From: Citrobacter sp. Awk 4
Lineage (GTDB): Bacteria > Pseudomonadota > Gammaproteobacteria > Enterobacterales > Enterobacteriaceae
Assembly: GCF_028069725.1 (NCBI RefSeq)
Contig: NZ_JANEWG010000015.1
Span: forward strand, 1 to 64,000
Length of the DNA stretch: 64,000 nucleotides
Direction of reading: 5' to 3'
In this document: positions 26,366 to 38,474 of the stretch, one piece after another
Layout: each line of letters opens with the position of its first letter
Position numbering within the stretch: position 1 is the stretch's first letter
The notes under the pieces: model-generated
What the model saw: the letters and a program-made list of their open reading frames with translations, nothing else
Database searches by the model: none
What the model was told of the DNA's origin: nothing
Made by a program: the position numbers and the translations under genes

Positions 26366-27445
26366 ATGAAGGGATGTCTGATCGGAGTGGCTTTATGGTT
26401 ATTTTCTGGCTGTGTGATGGCGACGCAGTTAGACATTAAGAACCTTAACTTTAGCTATCCTGAGAGTACGGAAATTCAGTATCGTCTCCCCTGGTTCACC
26501 TCAGCGGATAACCCACAAGCCGCAAAACGGATCAACGATTTTATCTTCTCCCGTTTTCTGAACCAGTTGCCGGGTACCGATCCGCAGGCCACGTTGAATA
26601 AGCTGGCGAAAGCGGGCATTGATGCCACCGCCAATCTGGACTATACCGTCGTATATCGTGACGGTAAGATACTGACATTAAACATCTTTGTGGAAGGCTG
26701 CGGTGCCTATTGCGAGTCTTACAATGTTCCACTGAGCTTCGATTTAGCGAGTGGCGCGAGTATCACCCTCAACGATCTGCTTTCCCCAGCCGCCATTGCC
26801 CAGTTAAATACCCGCGTCAGGAAAGATATTCGTTCCCAGATAACTACCTTTGTTGAAAAGCATAAGTCCGAGTGGGCAGAGCAAACCAAAGCCGGAACAG
26901 AGGAAGATTTTAATTACGAGGAGCTCTATGCCTCATGTGCAACGTATGAGGGCGGGCTGTTCTATGTCGATAGATTCTCACTGCAGAAAGGCGATCTCGT
27001 CTTCATTAATGGACGTTGCAGCAACCATGCAAGCCGCGCAATGGATGAACTCGGTGATTTCACGACGAAAATCGCCGCCGCAACGCTACACGACCAACTG
27101 ACCCCCTACGGGAAGTCACTGATTTCCGGTAACAGTGAGAAGTCCCTCTCCCCTGCCCCCTCGCTTAACGACAAGTTAGTCTACGGCACGTTGGGGAAAA
27201 GTATGCGCATCGTGATGAATATCAGTTGTGATGAATCGGCTGCCAGCGGAGCCTATTATTATGAAAAGTATGGCTCACCTATCGAACTGACCGGCAAATG
27301 CGGCACGGAGAGTCTTCAGCACTATGAGTTGAAAACTACCGTCTCTGCGGAAGTCGAAGAGAAGATTACGCTGGATTTAAAAGGTGGCATTTATCAGGGT
27401 GTCTGGGAATCGAACGGGAAAACGCTTCCTGTCCGCTTTCAATAA
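26366..27445 (+). CDS. Exported protein of unknown function, RsiV/DUF3298-like
   Basis: 359 residues with a Shine-Dalgarno AAAGGAAT before the ATG. An N-terminal signal peptide (MKGCLIGVALWLFSGCVMA) could be cut after VMA, or at Cys16 as a lipoprotein, though Phe at -3 is unusual for a lipobox. Residues about 85-130 (YRDGKILTLNIFVEGCG through FDLASGASITLNDLL) resemble the DUF3298/RsiV-type fold seen in periplasmic proteins. At least six cysteines in the mature part suggest disulfides. It is not present between yajL and thiI in E. coli K-12. No function is assigned. Tail-to-tail with thiI. Confidence 0.75.
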   Translation: MKGCLIGVALWLFSGCVMATQLDIKNLNFSYPESTEIQYRLPWFTSADNPQAAKRINDFIFSRFLNQLPGTDPQATLNKLAKAGIDATANLDYTVVYRDGKILTLNIFVEGCGAYCESYNVPLSFDLASGASITLNDLLSPAAIAQLNTRVRKDIRSQITTFVEKHKSEWAEQTKAGTEEDFNYEELYASCATYEGGLFYVDRFSLQKGDLVFINGRCSNHASRAMDELGDFTTKIAAATLHDQLTPYGKSLISGNSEKSLSPAPSLNDKLVYGTLGKSMRIVMNISCDESAASGAYYYEKYGSPIELTGKCGTESLQHYELKTTVSAEVEEKITLDLKGGIYQGVWESNGKTLPVRFQ

Positions 27446-27504
27446 CAGTGTCAGATAGCCGATCGGTTGGTGAGAAGCGTCGCGACGCTTGATTTGCAGG
27501 ATTA

Positions 27505-27537
27505 AACTTACCCCGGCGCAGATGGCCGGGGTAATCA
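27505..27537 (-). terminator. Hairpin at the 3' end of thiI
   Basis: Perfect 9-bp stem TACCCCGGC/GCCGGGGTA (27509-27517 with 27525-27533). The following T run is short in either direction, so termination may be partial. It lies between convergent genes. Confidence 0.55.
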
Positions 27538-27541
27538 ACGA

Positions 27542-28990
27542 TTACGGGCGATAGACCTTCACGTTCTCAAAGCCTTGCTCGCGCAGATACAGCGCCTGCA
27601 AACGGCTCATCACACCGCGTTCGCACCACAACAGCCAGGTTTTACTCTGGTCGAGATCGCCGAATTTGGTGCTCAGTTTGTAGAATGGCAGAGACACCAC
27701 ATCCACGCCTTCAACTTTCAGCGGCTTGTCATCCTGCTCATCCACAGAGCGAATATCCAGAATCACATCGTTGGGGCCAAAACCGCTGACAGTCTCAACT
27801 TCCACCACCTCTTGCTGGGTCTGCTGCGCAATTTCGCGAATATCAACATTGTTCGCTTCCTCAACCACTTTATCGAGGATGCTAAAGTCGAAGTTCTCTT
27901 CTTCCGCTTCAATCTTCGCCTTGATCGCTTTCACGGTCGGGCTTTTCGAGATCACACCGCAATATTCCGGCATGGTCCGCGCAAAGTCTTCAGTACCGAT
28001 CTGGCGCGCCAGGTTGATAATGTGCTCTTTATCGTAAGAGATCAGCGGACGCAGGATCAGCGTATCGGAGACGTTATCGATCAAACGCAGGTTGGTCAGG
28101 GTCTGGCTGGACACCTGGCCCAGCGCTTCACCGGTCACCAGCGCCTGTACGCCATAACGTTCCGCCACTTTCGACGCCGCACGCACCATCATGCGTTTAA
28201 GCACCACGCCCATCTGGCCATCATCCACTTTTTCGAGGATCTCGCCGACCACCGGTTCAAAGTTGATCGCAACAAAACGCACGCGGTGCGAACTGCCGAA
28301 GCGGTTCCACAGATAGTGAGCAACCTGGCGCACGCCGATTTCATGCGCAGCACCGCCGAGGTTAAAGAAGCAATAATGTACGCGGCAGCCGCGACGCATC
28401 AGCATGTAGCTGGAAACGCCAGAGTCAAAACCGCCAGAAATCAGCGACAGGACATCTTCCTGCGTACCAATCGGGAAGCCGCCGATACCTTCATAACGAC
28501 CTTTGATCAGCAGCAGGCGATCGTCTTCCACTTCCAGATGTACCGTCACATCCGGGTGGGTCAGTTTCACACGAGCGGACTCAATGTGTTGATTCAAACC
28601 ACCGCCGACATAGCGTTCGACTTCAATAGAGCTGAATGGGTGTTTACCACGACGCTTGACGCGGACACAGAAGGTTTTGCCTTCCAGTTGGTCACGATAC
28701 TGGACCAGCGCTTTCTCGAAGATATCGTGCATGTCGGTGAACGGCACATCTTCCACTTCAAGAATATGGTGGATACCCGGGATACGGGTCAGCGCGTCGC
28801 GAATCGCCAGACGCTGGTTTTCATCTTTGGCGCGCACCTCAATATTGTCCCAGTGGCGGACAACGGCGAGCGTCTCATCATAGTGCTTTAAAACGTTACG
28901 AATGTTTCCGGTCAAAATTTTTATAAAGCGCAAACGCACAGATTGGCTTTTGATGGTGATTTCCGGGAACAATTTAATGATAAACTTCAT
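27542..28990 (-). CDS. thiI: ThiI, tRNA 4-thiouridine synthase and thiamine sulfur carrier
   Basis: 482 residues, full length. ThiI transfers sulfur to U8 of tRNA and to ThiS for the thiamine thiazole. Domains in order: ferredoxin-like and THUMP (about 1-165), PP-loop ATPase with [12 protein letters not shown], and a C-terminal rhodanese domain whose active Cys456 sits in WLLWCERG. Cys344 (MPEYCGVIS), which forms a disulfide with it during turnover, is also present. Divergent from xseB. Confidence 0.97.
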   Translation of the reverse strand: MKFIIKLFPEITIKSQSVRLRFIKILTGNIRNVLKHYDETLAVVRHWDNIEVRAKDENQRLAIRDALTRIPGIHHILEVEDVPFTDMHDIFEKALVQYRDQLEGKTFCVRVKRRGKHPFSSIEVERYVGGGLNQHIESARVKLTHPDVTVHLEVEDDRLLLIKGRYEGIGGFPIGTQEDVLSLISGGFDSGVSSYMLMRRGCRVHYCFFNLGGAAHEIGVRQVAHYLWNRFGSSHRVRFVAINFEPVVGEILEKVDDGQMGVVLKRMMVRAASKVAERYGVQALVTGEALGQVSSQTLTNLRLIDNVSDTLILRPLISYDKEHIINLARQIGTEDFARTMPEYCGVISKSPTVKAIKAKIEAEEENFDFSILDKVVEEANNVDIREIAQQTQQEVVEVETVSGFGPNDVILDIRSVDEQDDKPLKVEGVDVVSLPFYKLSTKFGDLDQSKTWLLWCERGVMSRLQALYLREQGFENVKVYRP

Positions 28991-29183
28991 GGCGGCAATG
29001 GTTCGTTGGCAAGTCTAAAGGACTTGTTATGGGAAAAATACAGCAGCCCACACCTGCGGCTGCATCCAGGCGCGCAAGTATACCACCATCGCGCGCCTCC
29101 TGTGCACATTGCGCGTTATTTGATAATTGCCCTGAGTCCGCTACCATGGTGGGGCTGAAAATATTGAGAGTCAGACATTCATT
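28991..29183. promoter_or_regulatory. Divergent promoter region between thiI and xseB
   Basis: 193 nt with no gene. Both neighbours are transcribed outward, so promoters for thiI and for xseB-ispA-dxs must lie here. I did not assign -10/-35 elements. Confidence 0.5.
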
Positions 29184-29426
29184 ATGCCGAAGAAAAACGA
29201 GGCGCCCGCCAGCTTTGAAACAGCGCTGAGCGAGCTGGAACAGATTGTTACCCGTCTGGAAAGTGGCGACCTGCCGCTGGAAGAGGCGCTGAACGAATTC
29301 GAACGTGGCGTGCAACTGGCACGTCAGGGGCAGGATAAGCTGCAACAGGCGGAACAGCGTGTGCGGATCCTGCTGACTGATAATGAAGACGCCTCACCCA
29401 CGCCGTTTACACCGGACAACGAGTAA
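29184..29426 (+). CDS. xseB: XseB, exodeoxyribonuclease VII small subunit
   Basis: 80 residues, full length. It is the small helical subunit of the single-strand nuclease Exo VII, several copies of which bind each XseA. The family core [20 protein letters not shown] and [14 protein letters not shown] is intact. It starts the xseB-ispA-dxs operon, 4 nt before ispA. The large subunit gene is not in this window. Confidence 0.96.
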   Translation: MPKKNEAPASFETALSELEQIVTRLESGDLPLEEALNEFERGVQLARQGQDKLQQAEQRVRILLTDNEDASPTPFTPDNE

Positions 29427-29430
29427 GTAC

Positions 29431-30330
29431 ATGGATTTTACGCAGCAGTTACAGGCTTGCGTTGAGCAAGCAAACCAGGCGTTGAGTCGTTTTATCGCAC
29501 CACTGCCCTTTCAGAACACTCCCGTGGTTGAAACCATGCAATATGGCGCACTATTAGGCGGTAAGCGCCTGCGCCCATTTTTGGTTTACGCCACCGGTCA
29601 GATGTTTGGCGTCAGTATCACCACGCTGGATGCCCCGGCAGCCGCCGTTGAGTGCATACATGCATATTCATTGATCCATGATGATTTACCGGCAATGGAC
29701 GACGATGATCTGCGTCGCGGCCTGCCGACCTGTCATGTAAAATTTGGTGAAGCCAATGCGATCCTCGCGGGCGATGCCCTGCAAACTCTGGCGTTCTCCA
29801 TCATCAGCGACGCGCCGATGCCGGAAGTCGCCGATCGCGACCGTATCGCCATGATCTCAGAACTGGCAAACGCGAGCGGTATTGCGGGCATGTGCGGCGG
29901 ACAGGCATTGGATCTCGATGCCGAAGGGAAACAGGTCCCCCTGGAAGCACTGGAACGGATCCACCGTCATAAAACAGGCGCATTGATCCGCGCCGCGGTT
30001 CGTCTCGGTGCCCTAAGTGCCGGAGAAAACGGACGAAATGCCCTGCCGATACTCGACAAATACGCAGAAAGTATCGGTTTAGCCTTCCAGGTTCAGGATG
30101 ACATTCTGGATGTGGTGGGTGATACTGCAACGCTGGGTAAACGCCAGGGAGCTGACCAGCAACTTGGCAAAAGTACCTATCCTGCACTTTTGGGCCTTGA
30201 GCAAGCCCGAAATAAAGCCCAGGATCTGATTGATGACGCTCGCCAGTCTTTACGCCAACTGGCAGCATTGTCTCTCGATACTTCGGCACTGGAAGCGCTA
30301 GCGGACTACATAATCCAGCGTGATAAATAA
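29431..30330 (+). CDS. ispA: IspA, farnesyl diphosphate synthase
   Basis: 299 residues from the ATG at 29431, the E. coli length; an in-frame start within xseB is rejected. IspA condenses IPP with DMAPP and GPP to farnesyl diphosphate, the precursor of quinones, undecaprenyl phosphate and heme O. The two Asp-rich Mg-binding motifs are DDLPAMDDDD (FARM) and DDILD (SARM). In operon between xseB and dxs. Confidence 0.97.
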   Translation: MDFTQQLQACVEQANQALSRFIAPLPFQNTPVVETMQYGALLGGKRLRPFLVYATGQMFGVSITTLDAPAAAVECIHAYSLIHDDLPAMDDDDLRRGLPTCHVKFGEANAILAGDALQTLAFSIISDAPMPEVADRDRIAMISELANASGIAGMCGGQALDLDAEGKQVPLEALERIHRHKTGALIRAAVRLGALSAGENGRNALPILDKYAESIGLAFQVQDDILDVVGDTATLGKRQGADQQLGKSTYPALLGLEQARNKAQDLIDDARQSLRQLAALSLDTSALEALADYIIQRDK

Positions 30331-30398
30331 TTGACTACCCTGAGCAATGAATTGCAGTAGATACACTGCAATTTGGGTAAACAAACGATGAGTCTCTG

Positions 30399-32261
<1,863 letters not shown>

Positions 32262-32318
32262 CTCCCCTCCTCACTCCTGCTATGCTTGAACGATGACCAG
32301 CAAAGCAGGAGTGGTATC

Positions 32319-33293
32319 ATGCAATACAATACGTTAGGAAAAACTGACCTCCGGGTCTCTCGCCTCTGCCTGGGCTGCATGACGTTCGGTGAACCGGATC
32401 GCGGCAATCACGCCTGGACACTACCAGAAGAAAGCAGTCGCCCCATCATTCAACGCGCACTCGCAGGCGGCATTAATTTCTTCGATACCGCCAACAGTTA
32501 TTCCGACGGAAGCAGCGAAGAAATTGTCGGGCGCGCCCTGCGAGATTTTGCCCGTCGCGAAGACGTTGTGGTCGCGACTAAAGTCTTTTATCCCGTCGGC
32601 AACCTGCCGGAAGGCTTGTCCAGAGCGCAAATTTTGCGTTCCATTGATGACAGCCTCACCCGTCTTGGCATGGAGTATGTCGACCTCCTGCAAATTCACC
32701 GCTGGGACTACAACACGCCCATTGAAGAGACGCTGGAAGCCCTGAACGACGTGGTAAAGGCCGGCAAGGCACGCTACATCGGCGCTTCTTCCATGTACGC
32801 GGCACAATTTGCTCAGGCACTGGCGATCCAGAAACAGCATGGCTGGGCGCAGTTCGTCAGCATGCAGGATCACTACAACCTTATCTATCGCGAAGAAGAG
32901 CGCGAAATGCTGCCGCTGTGTTACCAGGAAGGTGTGGCGGTGATCCCCTGGAGTCCGCTGGCACGTGGACGCCTGACGCGCCCCTGGGGTGAAACCACCG
33001 CCCGTCTGATCTCCGATGAGGTTGGCAAAAATTTGTACAATGAGAGCGATGAAAATGACGCGCAAATCGCCGCACGTCTGGCAGGCGTCAGTGAAGAGCT
33101 TGGCGCGACGCGTGCCCAGGTCGCACTGGCCTGGCTGCTGAGTAAACGTGGCGTTGCTGCGCCGATTATCGGTACATCACGCGAAGAACAGCTGGATGAA
33201 CTGCTGAATGCCGTAGATTTAACGCTGCAGCCGGAGCAGATTGCCGAGCTGGAAACACCGTACAAGCCGCATCCGGTGGTGGGATTTAAGTAA
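32319..33293 (+). CDS. yajO: YajO, aldo-keto reductase
   Basis: 324 residues from the ATG at 32319 (upstream AGGAG), the E. coli length. A TIM-barrel NADPH-dependent aldo-keto reductase: catalytic Asp and Tyr in FFDTANSYSDG, Lys in VVATKVF, and His in LQIHRWDY. In E. coli YajO has been linked to ribulose 5-phosphate and xylulose metabolism and to thiamine-related chemistry, fitting its place after dxs, but the natural substrate is uncertain. Confidence 0.94.
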   Translation: MQYNTLGKTDLRVSRLCLGCMTFGEPDRGNHAWTLPEESSRPIIQRALAGGINFFDTANSYSDGSSEEIVGRALRDFARREDVVVATKVFYPVGNLPEGLSRAQILRSIDDSLTRLGMEYVDLLQIHRWDYNTPIEETLEALNDVVKAGKARYIGASSMYAAQFAQALAIQKQHGWAQFVSMQDHYNLIYREEEREMLPLCYQEGVAVIPWSPLARGRLTRPWGETTARLISDEVGKNLYNESDENDAQIAARLAGVSEELGATRAQVALAWLLSKRGVAAPIIGTSREEQLDELLNAVDLTLQPEQIAELETPYKPHPVVGFK

Positions 33294-33302
33294 TGTGGCA
33301 AT

Positions 33303-33372
33303 GCCCGGTGGCGCTACGTTTCCCGTGCCTACACAAACCCGTAGGCCGGATAAGCGCAGCGTCGTCCGGCAA
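33303..33372. repeat. BIME: REP elements between yajO and pgpA
   Basis: Two opposed REP units, 33303-33332 (GCCCGGTGGCGCTACG...) and 33341-33370 (GTAGGCCGGATAAGCGCAGC...), with the standard REP core. They lie between convergent genes. Confidence 0.85.
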
Positions 33373-33379
33373 GATGCGT

Positions 33380-33895
33380 TTAAATCAACCCAATCGGCCA
33401 GTGATGTCCGATGAAATACAGTATCCCGGCGGAAATCACGCCCGCGACGATATCATCGACCATAATCCCCATCCCGCCATGAACGTTGCGGTCAAACCAG
33501 CGGATCGGCCAGGGTTTCCACATATCAAAAATACGGAAAATCACAAACCCTGCAGCCACCCACTGCCAGGCCGTGGTGGGCAACGCCATCAGGGTTATCC
33601 ACATCCCGATAAACTCGTCCCACACAATGCTGCCGTGATCGTGTACGCCCATATCCTTCGCCGTCTGATGGCAAAGATAAACACCGATACAGATCCCGAG
33701 CATCACCACCAGAGAGTAAAGCTGCCAGGGTAAAAATGTCATCAGATACCAAAAAGGGATCGCCGCGAGCGATCCCATCGTACCCGGCACGACAGGACTC
33801 AGCCCGCTGCCAAATCCTGTCGCCAATAAATGCCACGGATTACATAGTGTTAACCGACTTTTCGCGACATCTTTATGGCGTGGCAAAATGGTCAT
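33380..33895 (-). CDS. pgpA: PgpA, phosphatidylglycerophosphatase A
   Basis: 171 residues from the ATG at 33895. PgpA is an inner-membrane enzyme that dephosphorylates phosphatidylglycerol phosphate to phosphatidylglycerol. The family motif [11 protein letters not shown] and the acidic stretch VWDEFIGMW are present, with about four transmembrane segments. The start lies inside the end of thiL (overlap 23 nt), as in E. coli, pointing to coupled translation. Last gene of the nrdR-to-pgpA series. Confidence 0.95.
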   Translation of the reverse strand: MTILPRHKDVAKSRLTLCNPWHLLATGFGSGLSPVVPGTMGSLAAIPFWYLMTFLPWQLYSLVVMLGICIGVYLCHQTAKDMGVHDHGSIVWDEFIGMWITLMALPTTAWQWVAAGFVIFRIFDMWKPWPIRWFDRNVHGGMGIMVDDIVAGVISAGILYFIGHHWPIGLI

Positions 33896-34850
33896 ATCCT
33901 TTCCAGTCAAAGGTGACAGGATTTCCGTCACGCACAAAATTCATGCCTTCCACATCCGCGCTCATTTGCCCAATGCAGGTAAACGGGACGCCAAGCTGAC
34001 CAATGGCCACATCCAGCGCACCGCGGTTAATTTCCGGGACGGTGAAGCATAACTCATAGTCTTCACCGCCGGAGAGCGCCCAGCGCAGCGCCTGCTCGGG
34101 TGCCACATGACGGGAGAACGCAGTGGAGTACGGTAATGCGTCTACCTCAACGCGAGCGCCGCAACCGCTGGCAGTGACAATATGGCCCAGATCCGAGATC
34201 AGTCCATCGGAGAGATCGATAGCCGAGCTCGCCAGATCGCGCAGCGCCTGGCCGATCAAAATACGCGGCGTGGGGCGTAAATGGCGCTTCAGCAGATACT
34301 CTGCATCTTTCGCCTCTGTGACCTGTAATCGATTCTGTAAAATCGCCAGCCCTGCGGCGCTGTCACCCGGTGTCCCTGTCACGTAGATCCAGTCGCCCGG
34401 TTTCGCACCTGAGCGCTTTAAGGCGCGCCCCGTGGGGACATAACCATGAATACCCAGCGTCATCGACAACGGTCCACGAGTGGTATCGCCGCCGATCAAC
34501 TGCATATCGTAATAATTGAGTTGTTCAAACAGACTGTCACTGAACGCGGCGAGCCAGGTTTCGTTCACATCAGGGAGCGTCAATGCCAGCGTTAACCAGG
34601 CAGGGTTGGCCCCCATCGCAGCCAGATCGCTTAAATTGACCGCCAGCGCCTTATAGGCCAGATCGGCAGGATCAATATCAGGAAGAAAGTGGTTGCCCGC
34701 CACCAGCGTATCAGTGCTGATTGCCAGGGTCTGTTTTTCAGGGATATTCAGGAGAGCGCAATCGTCACCAATGCCGGTTTCGACATCGAAGCGAGAACTT
34801 CTTACACGGTCAAAATAACGGGCAATCAGGGAGAACTCGCCGCATGCCAT
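33873..34850 (-). CDS. thiL: ThiL, thiamine-monophosphate kinase
   Basis: 325 residues, full length. ThiL phosphorylates thiamine monophosphate to the active diphosphate. It belongs to the PurM/AIR synthetase-like ATP family: metal and nucleotide motifs are GDDCALL near the start, IGGDTTRGP in the middle and [10 protein letters not shown] later. It overlaps pgpA by 23 nt and lies 76 nt after nusB across a hairpin. Confidence 0.96.
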   Translation of the reverse strand: MACGEFSLIARYFDRVRSSRFDVETGIGDDCALLNIPEKQTLAISTDTLVAGNHFLPDIDPADLAYKALAVNLSDLAAMGANPAWLTLALTLPDVNETWLAAFSDSLFEQLNYYDMQLIGGDTTRGPLSMTLGIHGYVPTGRALKRSGAKPGDWIYVTGTPGDSAAGLAILQNRLQVTEAKDAEYLLKRHLRPTPRILIGQALRDLASSAIDLSDGLISDLGHIVTASGCGARVEVDALPYSTAFSRHVAPEQALRWALSGGEDYELCFTVPEINRGALDVAIGQLGVPFTCIGQMSADVEGMNFVRDGNPVTFDWKGYDHFATP

Positions 34851-34868
34851 ACGTTATGCCTCAGCAGG

Positions 34869-34922
34869 AAAAAAGAAAAGGCCGTCAGGCAAGCGGAAAC
34901 ATCCCGCTCTTCTGACGGCCTG
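34869..34922 (-). terminator. Terminator or attenuator between nusB and thiL
   Basis: Long hairpin: outer stem AGGCCGTCAG/CTGACGGCCT and inner stem AGCGG/CCGCT, followed on the minus strand by TTTTCTTTTTT. It starts 4 nt after the nusB stop, so thiL-pgpA expression would need read-through or its own promoter. Confidence 0.7.
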
Positions 34923-34926
34923 GTGA

Positions 34927-35346
34927 TTACTTTTTGTTGGGGCGAATCACAGGTGCTGCTTTATCCAGTACGCCGTTGACGAACTTGTGGCTATCTTCGG
35001 CACCGAAGGTTTTCGCCAGTTCGATAGCTTCGTTAATGGCCACTTTATAAGGCACATCACTACGTTTGGACAGTTCAAACAGCGCAATACGCAGCACCGC
35101 TTTTTCTACCTGACCCAGTTCATCCAGCAGACGAGACAGGTAAGGTTTCATCAATCCGTCCAGGTACGCGGTATTAGTCGCCACCCCGGACAGCAGTTCA
35201 CGGAAGTACAGTACGTCTACATCTTTTACGTCCTGTTCCGCCAGGAACTGGTATTCAACATCAGCGATGTCGTTCTGGGACAACTGCCAGGAGTAGAGTG
35301 CCTGAACGGCACACTCACGGGCGCGGCGACGAGCAGCAGGTTTCAC
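34927..35346 (-). CDS. nusB: NusB, transcription antitermination factor
   Basis: 139 residues, full length. NusB pairs with NusE (ribosomal protein S10) on boxA RNA in rRNA operons and in lambda N antitermination. It is an all-helical fold with the Arg-rich N-terminal RNA contact ([19 protein letters not shown]). Encoded 19 nt after ribE on the same strand, the conserved ribE-nusB pair. Confidence 0.97.
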   Translation of the reverse strand: MKPAARRRARECAVQALYSWQLSQNDIADVEYQFLAEQDVKDVDVLYFRELLSGVATNTAYLDGLMKPYLSRLLDELGQVEKAVLRIALFELSKRSDVPYKVAINEAIELAKTFGAEDSHKFVNGVLDKAAPVIRPNKK

Positions 35347-35365
35347 GGATTTCCCCTTACAAAAA

Positions 35366-35836
35366 TCAGGCCTTAATGGCTTTCAATACATTAATCATTT
35401 CAAGCGCGGTCAGTGCAGCTTCAGCGCCCTTATTACCGGCTTTAGTGCCAGCACGTTCGATAGCTTGTTCAATACTTTCAGTGGTGAGAACACCAAAGGC
35501 TACCGGGATTTCGCTTTCCTGAGCGACATGCGCCAGGCCATTGCTTGCCCCGCCAGCGACATATTCGAAGTGTGCAGTACCGCCACGGATAACGGTACCC
35601 AGCGCAATCACCGCGTCATATTTACCGGTTTTTGCCAGTGCGCCTGCCGCCAGCGGCAACTCATACGCACCTGGAACCCAAACGACAGTAATGTTTTCAT
35701 CTTTTACCTGACCAATACGTTTCAGGGCGTCAATCGCACCTTCGAGCAGGCTGTCATTGATAAAGTTGTTGAAACGCGCAATGGTGATGGCGACGCGAGC
35801 ATCCGGGGTAGCAACGTTAGCTTCAATAATGTTCAT
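35366..35836 (-). CDS. ribE: RibE (RibH), 6,7-dimethyl-8-ribityllumazine synthase
   Basis: 156 residues, full length. It joins the pyrimidine from RibD with dihydroxybutanone phosphate to form the lumazine precursor of riboflavin, as a 60-subunit shell. The active-site His and phosphate contacts are in [17 protein letters not shown]. It is named ribE in E. coli and ribH in many other genomes. Located 88 nt after ribD and 19 nt before nusB. Confidence 0.96.
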   Translation of the reverse strand: MNIIEANVATPDARVAITIARFNNFINDSLLEGAIDALKRIGQVKDENITVVWVPGAYELPLAAGALAKTGKYDAVIALGTVIRGGTAHFEYVAGGASNGLAHVAQESEIPVAFGVLTTESIEQAIERAGTKAGNKGAEAALTALEMINVLKAIKA

Positions 35837-35924
35837 ACTCTTCCTTCGGGTTCATTTGTGGCCCCGCAGGGGGGCGGATTTTATCATAATATTTTGTGCG
35901 CTGCTTCCCTTTCGAACCGGGAGA

Positions 35925-37028
35925 TCATGCACCCACTAAATGCAGGCAAATATCCGGACCTACATGGCGTATCTCGTTGAATTTAAAATGGGGGGCCTGA
36001 CTTAATTTCTCAAGCCCCGGCAGTACACATAATCCCCGGGCGTCGCTTCCTAACAGTTTAGGCGCAACATAAACGATAAGCTCATCCACTAATCCAGCCT
36101 GTAACAGCGCTCCAGCCAGCGTCGGCCCGGCTTCTACCCAGAGACTGTTAATTTGCTGTTTGCCAAGCTGCATCATCAGCAGGACAAGGTCAAGATGACC
36201 GTTGTGCTCCGGGATGATGAGTGACTGCACGCCTTCCGGCCAGTTGCGATCGTCACGCTGTGTGCGGGCAAACCAGGTTTCACCCGGCTGCTGCACAATG
36301 CGATGTTCTGGTGTGACGCGGTTCTGGCTGTCGATAACAATGCGCACCGGCTGGCGCAGATTTTCCTGCGGATAAATCGCCTGCGTATCCGCATTCAGTT
36401 CATCCCAGCGCACCGTTAATGCCGGATCGTCAGCCAGCACCGTCGCACTACTGGTCAGAATGGCATGGCTTTGCGCGCGCAAACGCTGCACGTCACGCCG
36501 CGCCTGTGGCGAGGTTACCCACTGGCTTTCGCCGCTGGCCATTGCCGTACGGCCATCGAGTGAAGCGCCGAGCTTCAGCTGTATATACGGGAATCCCGTA
36601 CGCATCCGCTTGAGAAAGCCTTTATTCAATGCTTCCACTTCGCTCATCATCAGCCCGTGGCTCACGTCAATTCCGGCTTGTTGCAGACGATAGAGCCCAC
36701 GTCCCGCCACCTGCGGGTTGGGGTCCTGCATGGCCGCGACGACGCGGGTGACGCCCGCCGCCACTAATGCGTCACAGCACGGCGGCGTACGACCATGATG
36801 GCTGCACGGCTCCAGCGTGACATACGCAGTGGCACCTTTGGCTTTCTCACCTGCCATTCGCAACGCATGGACTTCAGCATGAGGTTCACCGGCGCGATGA
36901 TGATAGCCTTCACCAACAATCTCGCCCTCTTTGACGATCACGCAACCTACGTTCGGGTTGGGATGGGTGGTGAACCGCCCGCGCGCAGCAAGTTTAAGCG
37001 CTCGCGCCATGTAAAACTCATCCATCAT
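35925..37028 (-). CDS. ribD: RibD, riboflavin biosynthesis deaminase/reductase
   Basis: 367 residues, full length. The N-terminal deaminase domain (1-145) has the zinc motif HAEVHAL...PCSHHGRTPPC. The C-terminal DHFR-like reductase domain (about 147-367, PYIQLKLGASLDG onwards) uses NADPH. Together they carry out steps two and three of riboflavin synthesis. The start is 3 nt after nrdR, so the two are one transcription unit. Confidence 0.97.
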   Translation of the reverse strand: MMDEFYMARALKLAARGRFTTHPNPNVGCVIVKEGEIVGEGYHHRAGEPHAEVHALRMAGEKAKGATAYVTLEPCSHHGRTPPCCDALVAAGVTRVVAAMQDPNPQVAGRGLYRLQQAGIDVSHGLMMSEVEALNKGFLKRMRTGFPYIQLKLGASLDGRTAMASGESQWVTSPQARRDVQRLRAQSHAILTSSATVLADDPALTVRWDELNADTQAIYPQENLRQPVRIVIDSQNRVTPEHRIVQQPGETWFARTQRDDRNWPEGVQSLIIPEHNGHLDLVLLMMQLGKQQINSLWVEAGPTLAGALLQAGLVDELIVYVAPKLLGSDARGLCVLPGLEKLSQAPHFKFNEIRHVGPDICLHLVGA

Positions 37029-37031
37029 GGC

Positions 37032-37496
<465 letters not shown>

Positions 37497-37634
37497 TCAG
37501 TGGTTAACGAAATCTATTTTACCCTGAACTGACGTGACAACAAAGGCGGAGCGCTTTTGAGACAAAGGATCTATCCCTTTGCTCACCAGGAGATCTACCA
37601 TTAGGTTATCCCGACAATGAAGGAAATAATCTAC

Positions 37635-38174
37635 ATGACAAGACGTTACCTAAGAATTATCCTGGTGGGAAGCCTCTTTAGTCTCAGCGCCTGTGTGCAA
37701 CAGAGCGAAGTACGCCAGATGCATCAAAGCGTCAGTACGTTGAGTGCAGAAATGACTCAGTTGAACCAGGAAACCGTAAAGATTACGCAGCAAAACAGGT
37801 TGAATGCGAAATCATCCAGCGGCGTTTACCTGCTGCCGGGTTCCAAAACGCCAGCCCGTCTGAACAGCCAGATTGGTACTCTGCGCATGTCACTTATCAA
37901 TATTGCCCCTAATGCCGACGGTACGCGTCTGACGCTGCGTATTCAGGGCGAGTCCAATGATCCATTACCGGCATTCAGCGGTACGGTGGAATACGGGCAA
38001 ATCCAGGGAACGACTGAAAATTATCAGGAAGTGAATGTACGTAATCAATTGATTAACGCCCCTGCCAGTCTTCTGGCGCCCAGCGACATTGACATTCCGT
38101 TACAGTTAAATGGATTGACCCAAGACCAGCCAGCTTTTATTCGCATCCACGACATACAGCCTGTGACGCAATAA
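37635..38174 (+). CDS. yajI: YajI, DUF3251 lipoprotein
   Basis: 179 residues from the ATG at 37635, the E. coli length; an upstream in-frame ATG at 37617 would add six residues. Signal peptide with lipobox LSAC (SLFSLSAC). A short coiled-coil (VRQMHQSVSTLSAEMTQLNQ) follows, then a beta-rich domain that defines DUF3251 (SSSGVYLLPGSKTPARL onward). Function unknown. Confidence 0.92.
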   Translation: MTRRYLRIILVGSLFSLSACVQQSEVRQMHQSVSTLSAEMTQLNQETVKITQQNRLNAKSSSGVYLLPGSKTPARLNSQIGTLRMSLINIAPNADGTRLTLRIQGESNDPLPAFSGTVEYGQIQGTTENYQEVNVRNQLINAPASLLAPSDIDIPLQLNGLTQDQPAFIRIHDIQPVTQ

Positions 38175-38196
38175 ACGCCCGAGCGGAGCGTTTTGT
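38171..38196 (+). terminator. Probable terminator of yajI
   Basis: Short stem AAACGC/GCGTTT (38173-38178 with 38188-38193) closing a GC-rich loop, then TTTTG. It begins at the yajI stop codon. Weak by stem length. Confidence 0.45.
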
Positions 38197-38474
38197 TCGT
38201 TCCGCAACATATTCCCCGTCAACTTTGTTATTCCTCTTACATCACTCTCACTTTTTGTGAAAATTGGCTACATTCATGAAAGCCAGTACACTCTCACCGT
38301 TTAAAGTACGCAAACGTGAACGCAATCGATTACGTGAATGATAGAACTGTGAAACAAGACAGATTTTTGTGAGCAAGGGTTTTTATAATAGGCTCCGCAG
38401 AAACACGAAATATTTAGAAACGCAATTTGCGCCTTTTTCACTCCCGCAAGGGATTTTTAAACAGTGGCATACAT
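38197..38474 (+). promoter_or_regulatory. tsx control region
   Basis: No gene seen. A TATAAT lies at 38384-38389, about 85 nt before tsx. TGTGA-type half-sites occur upstream (38255-38260, 38315-38319, 38348-38352 and 38368-38372). In E. coli tsx is controlled by CRP, CytR and DeoR; individual sites here are not proven. Confidence 0.5.

Noticed and set aside
27575..28891. 438-codon open frame opposite thiI
   Set aside because: Antisense shadow, no domain or ribosome site.
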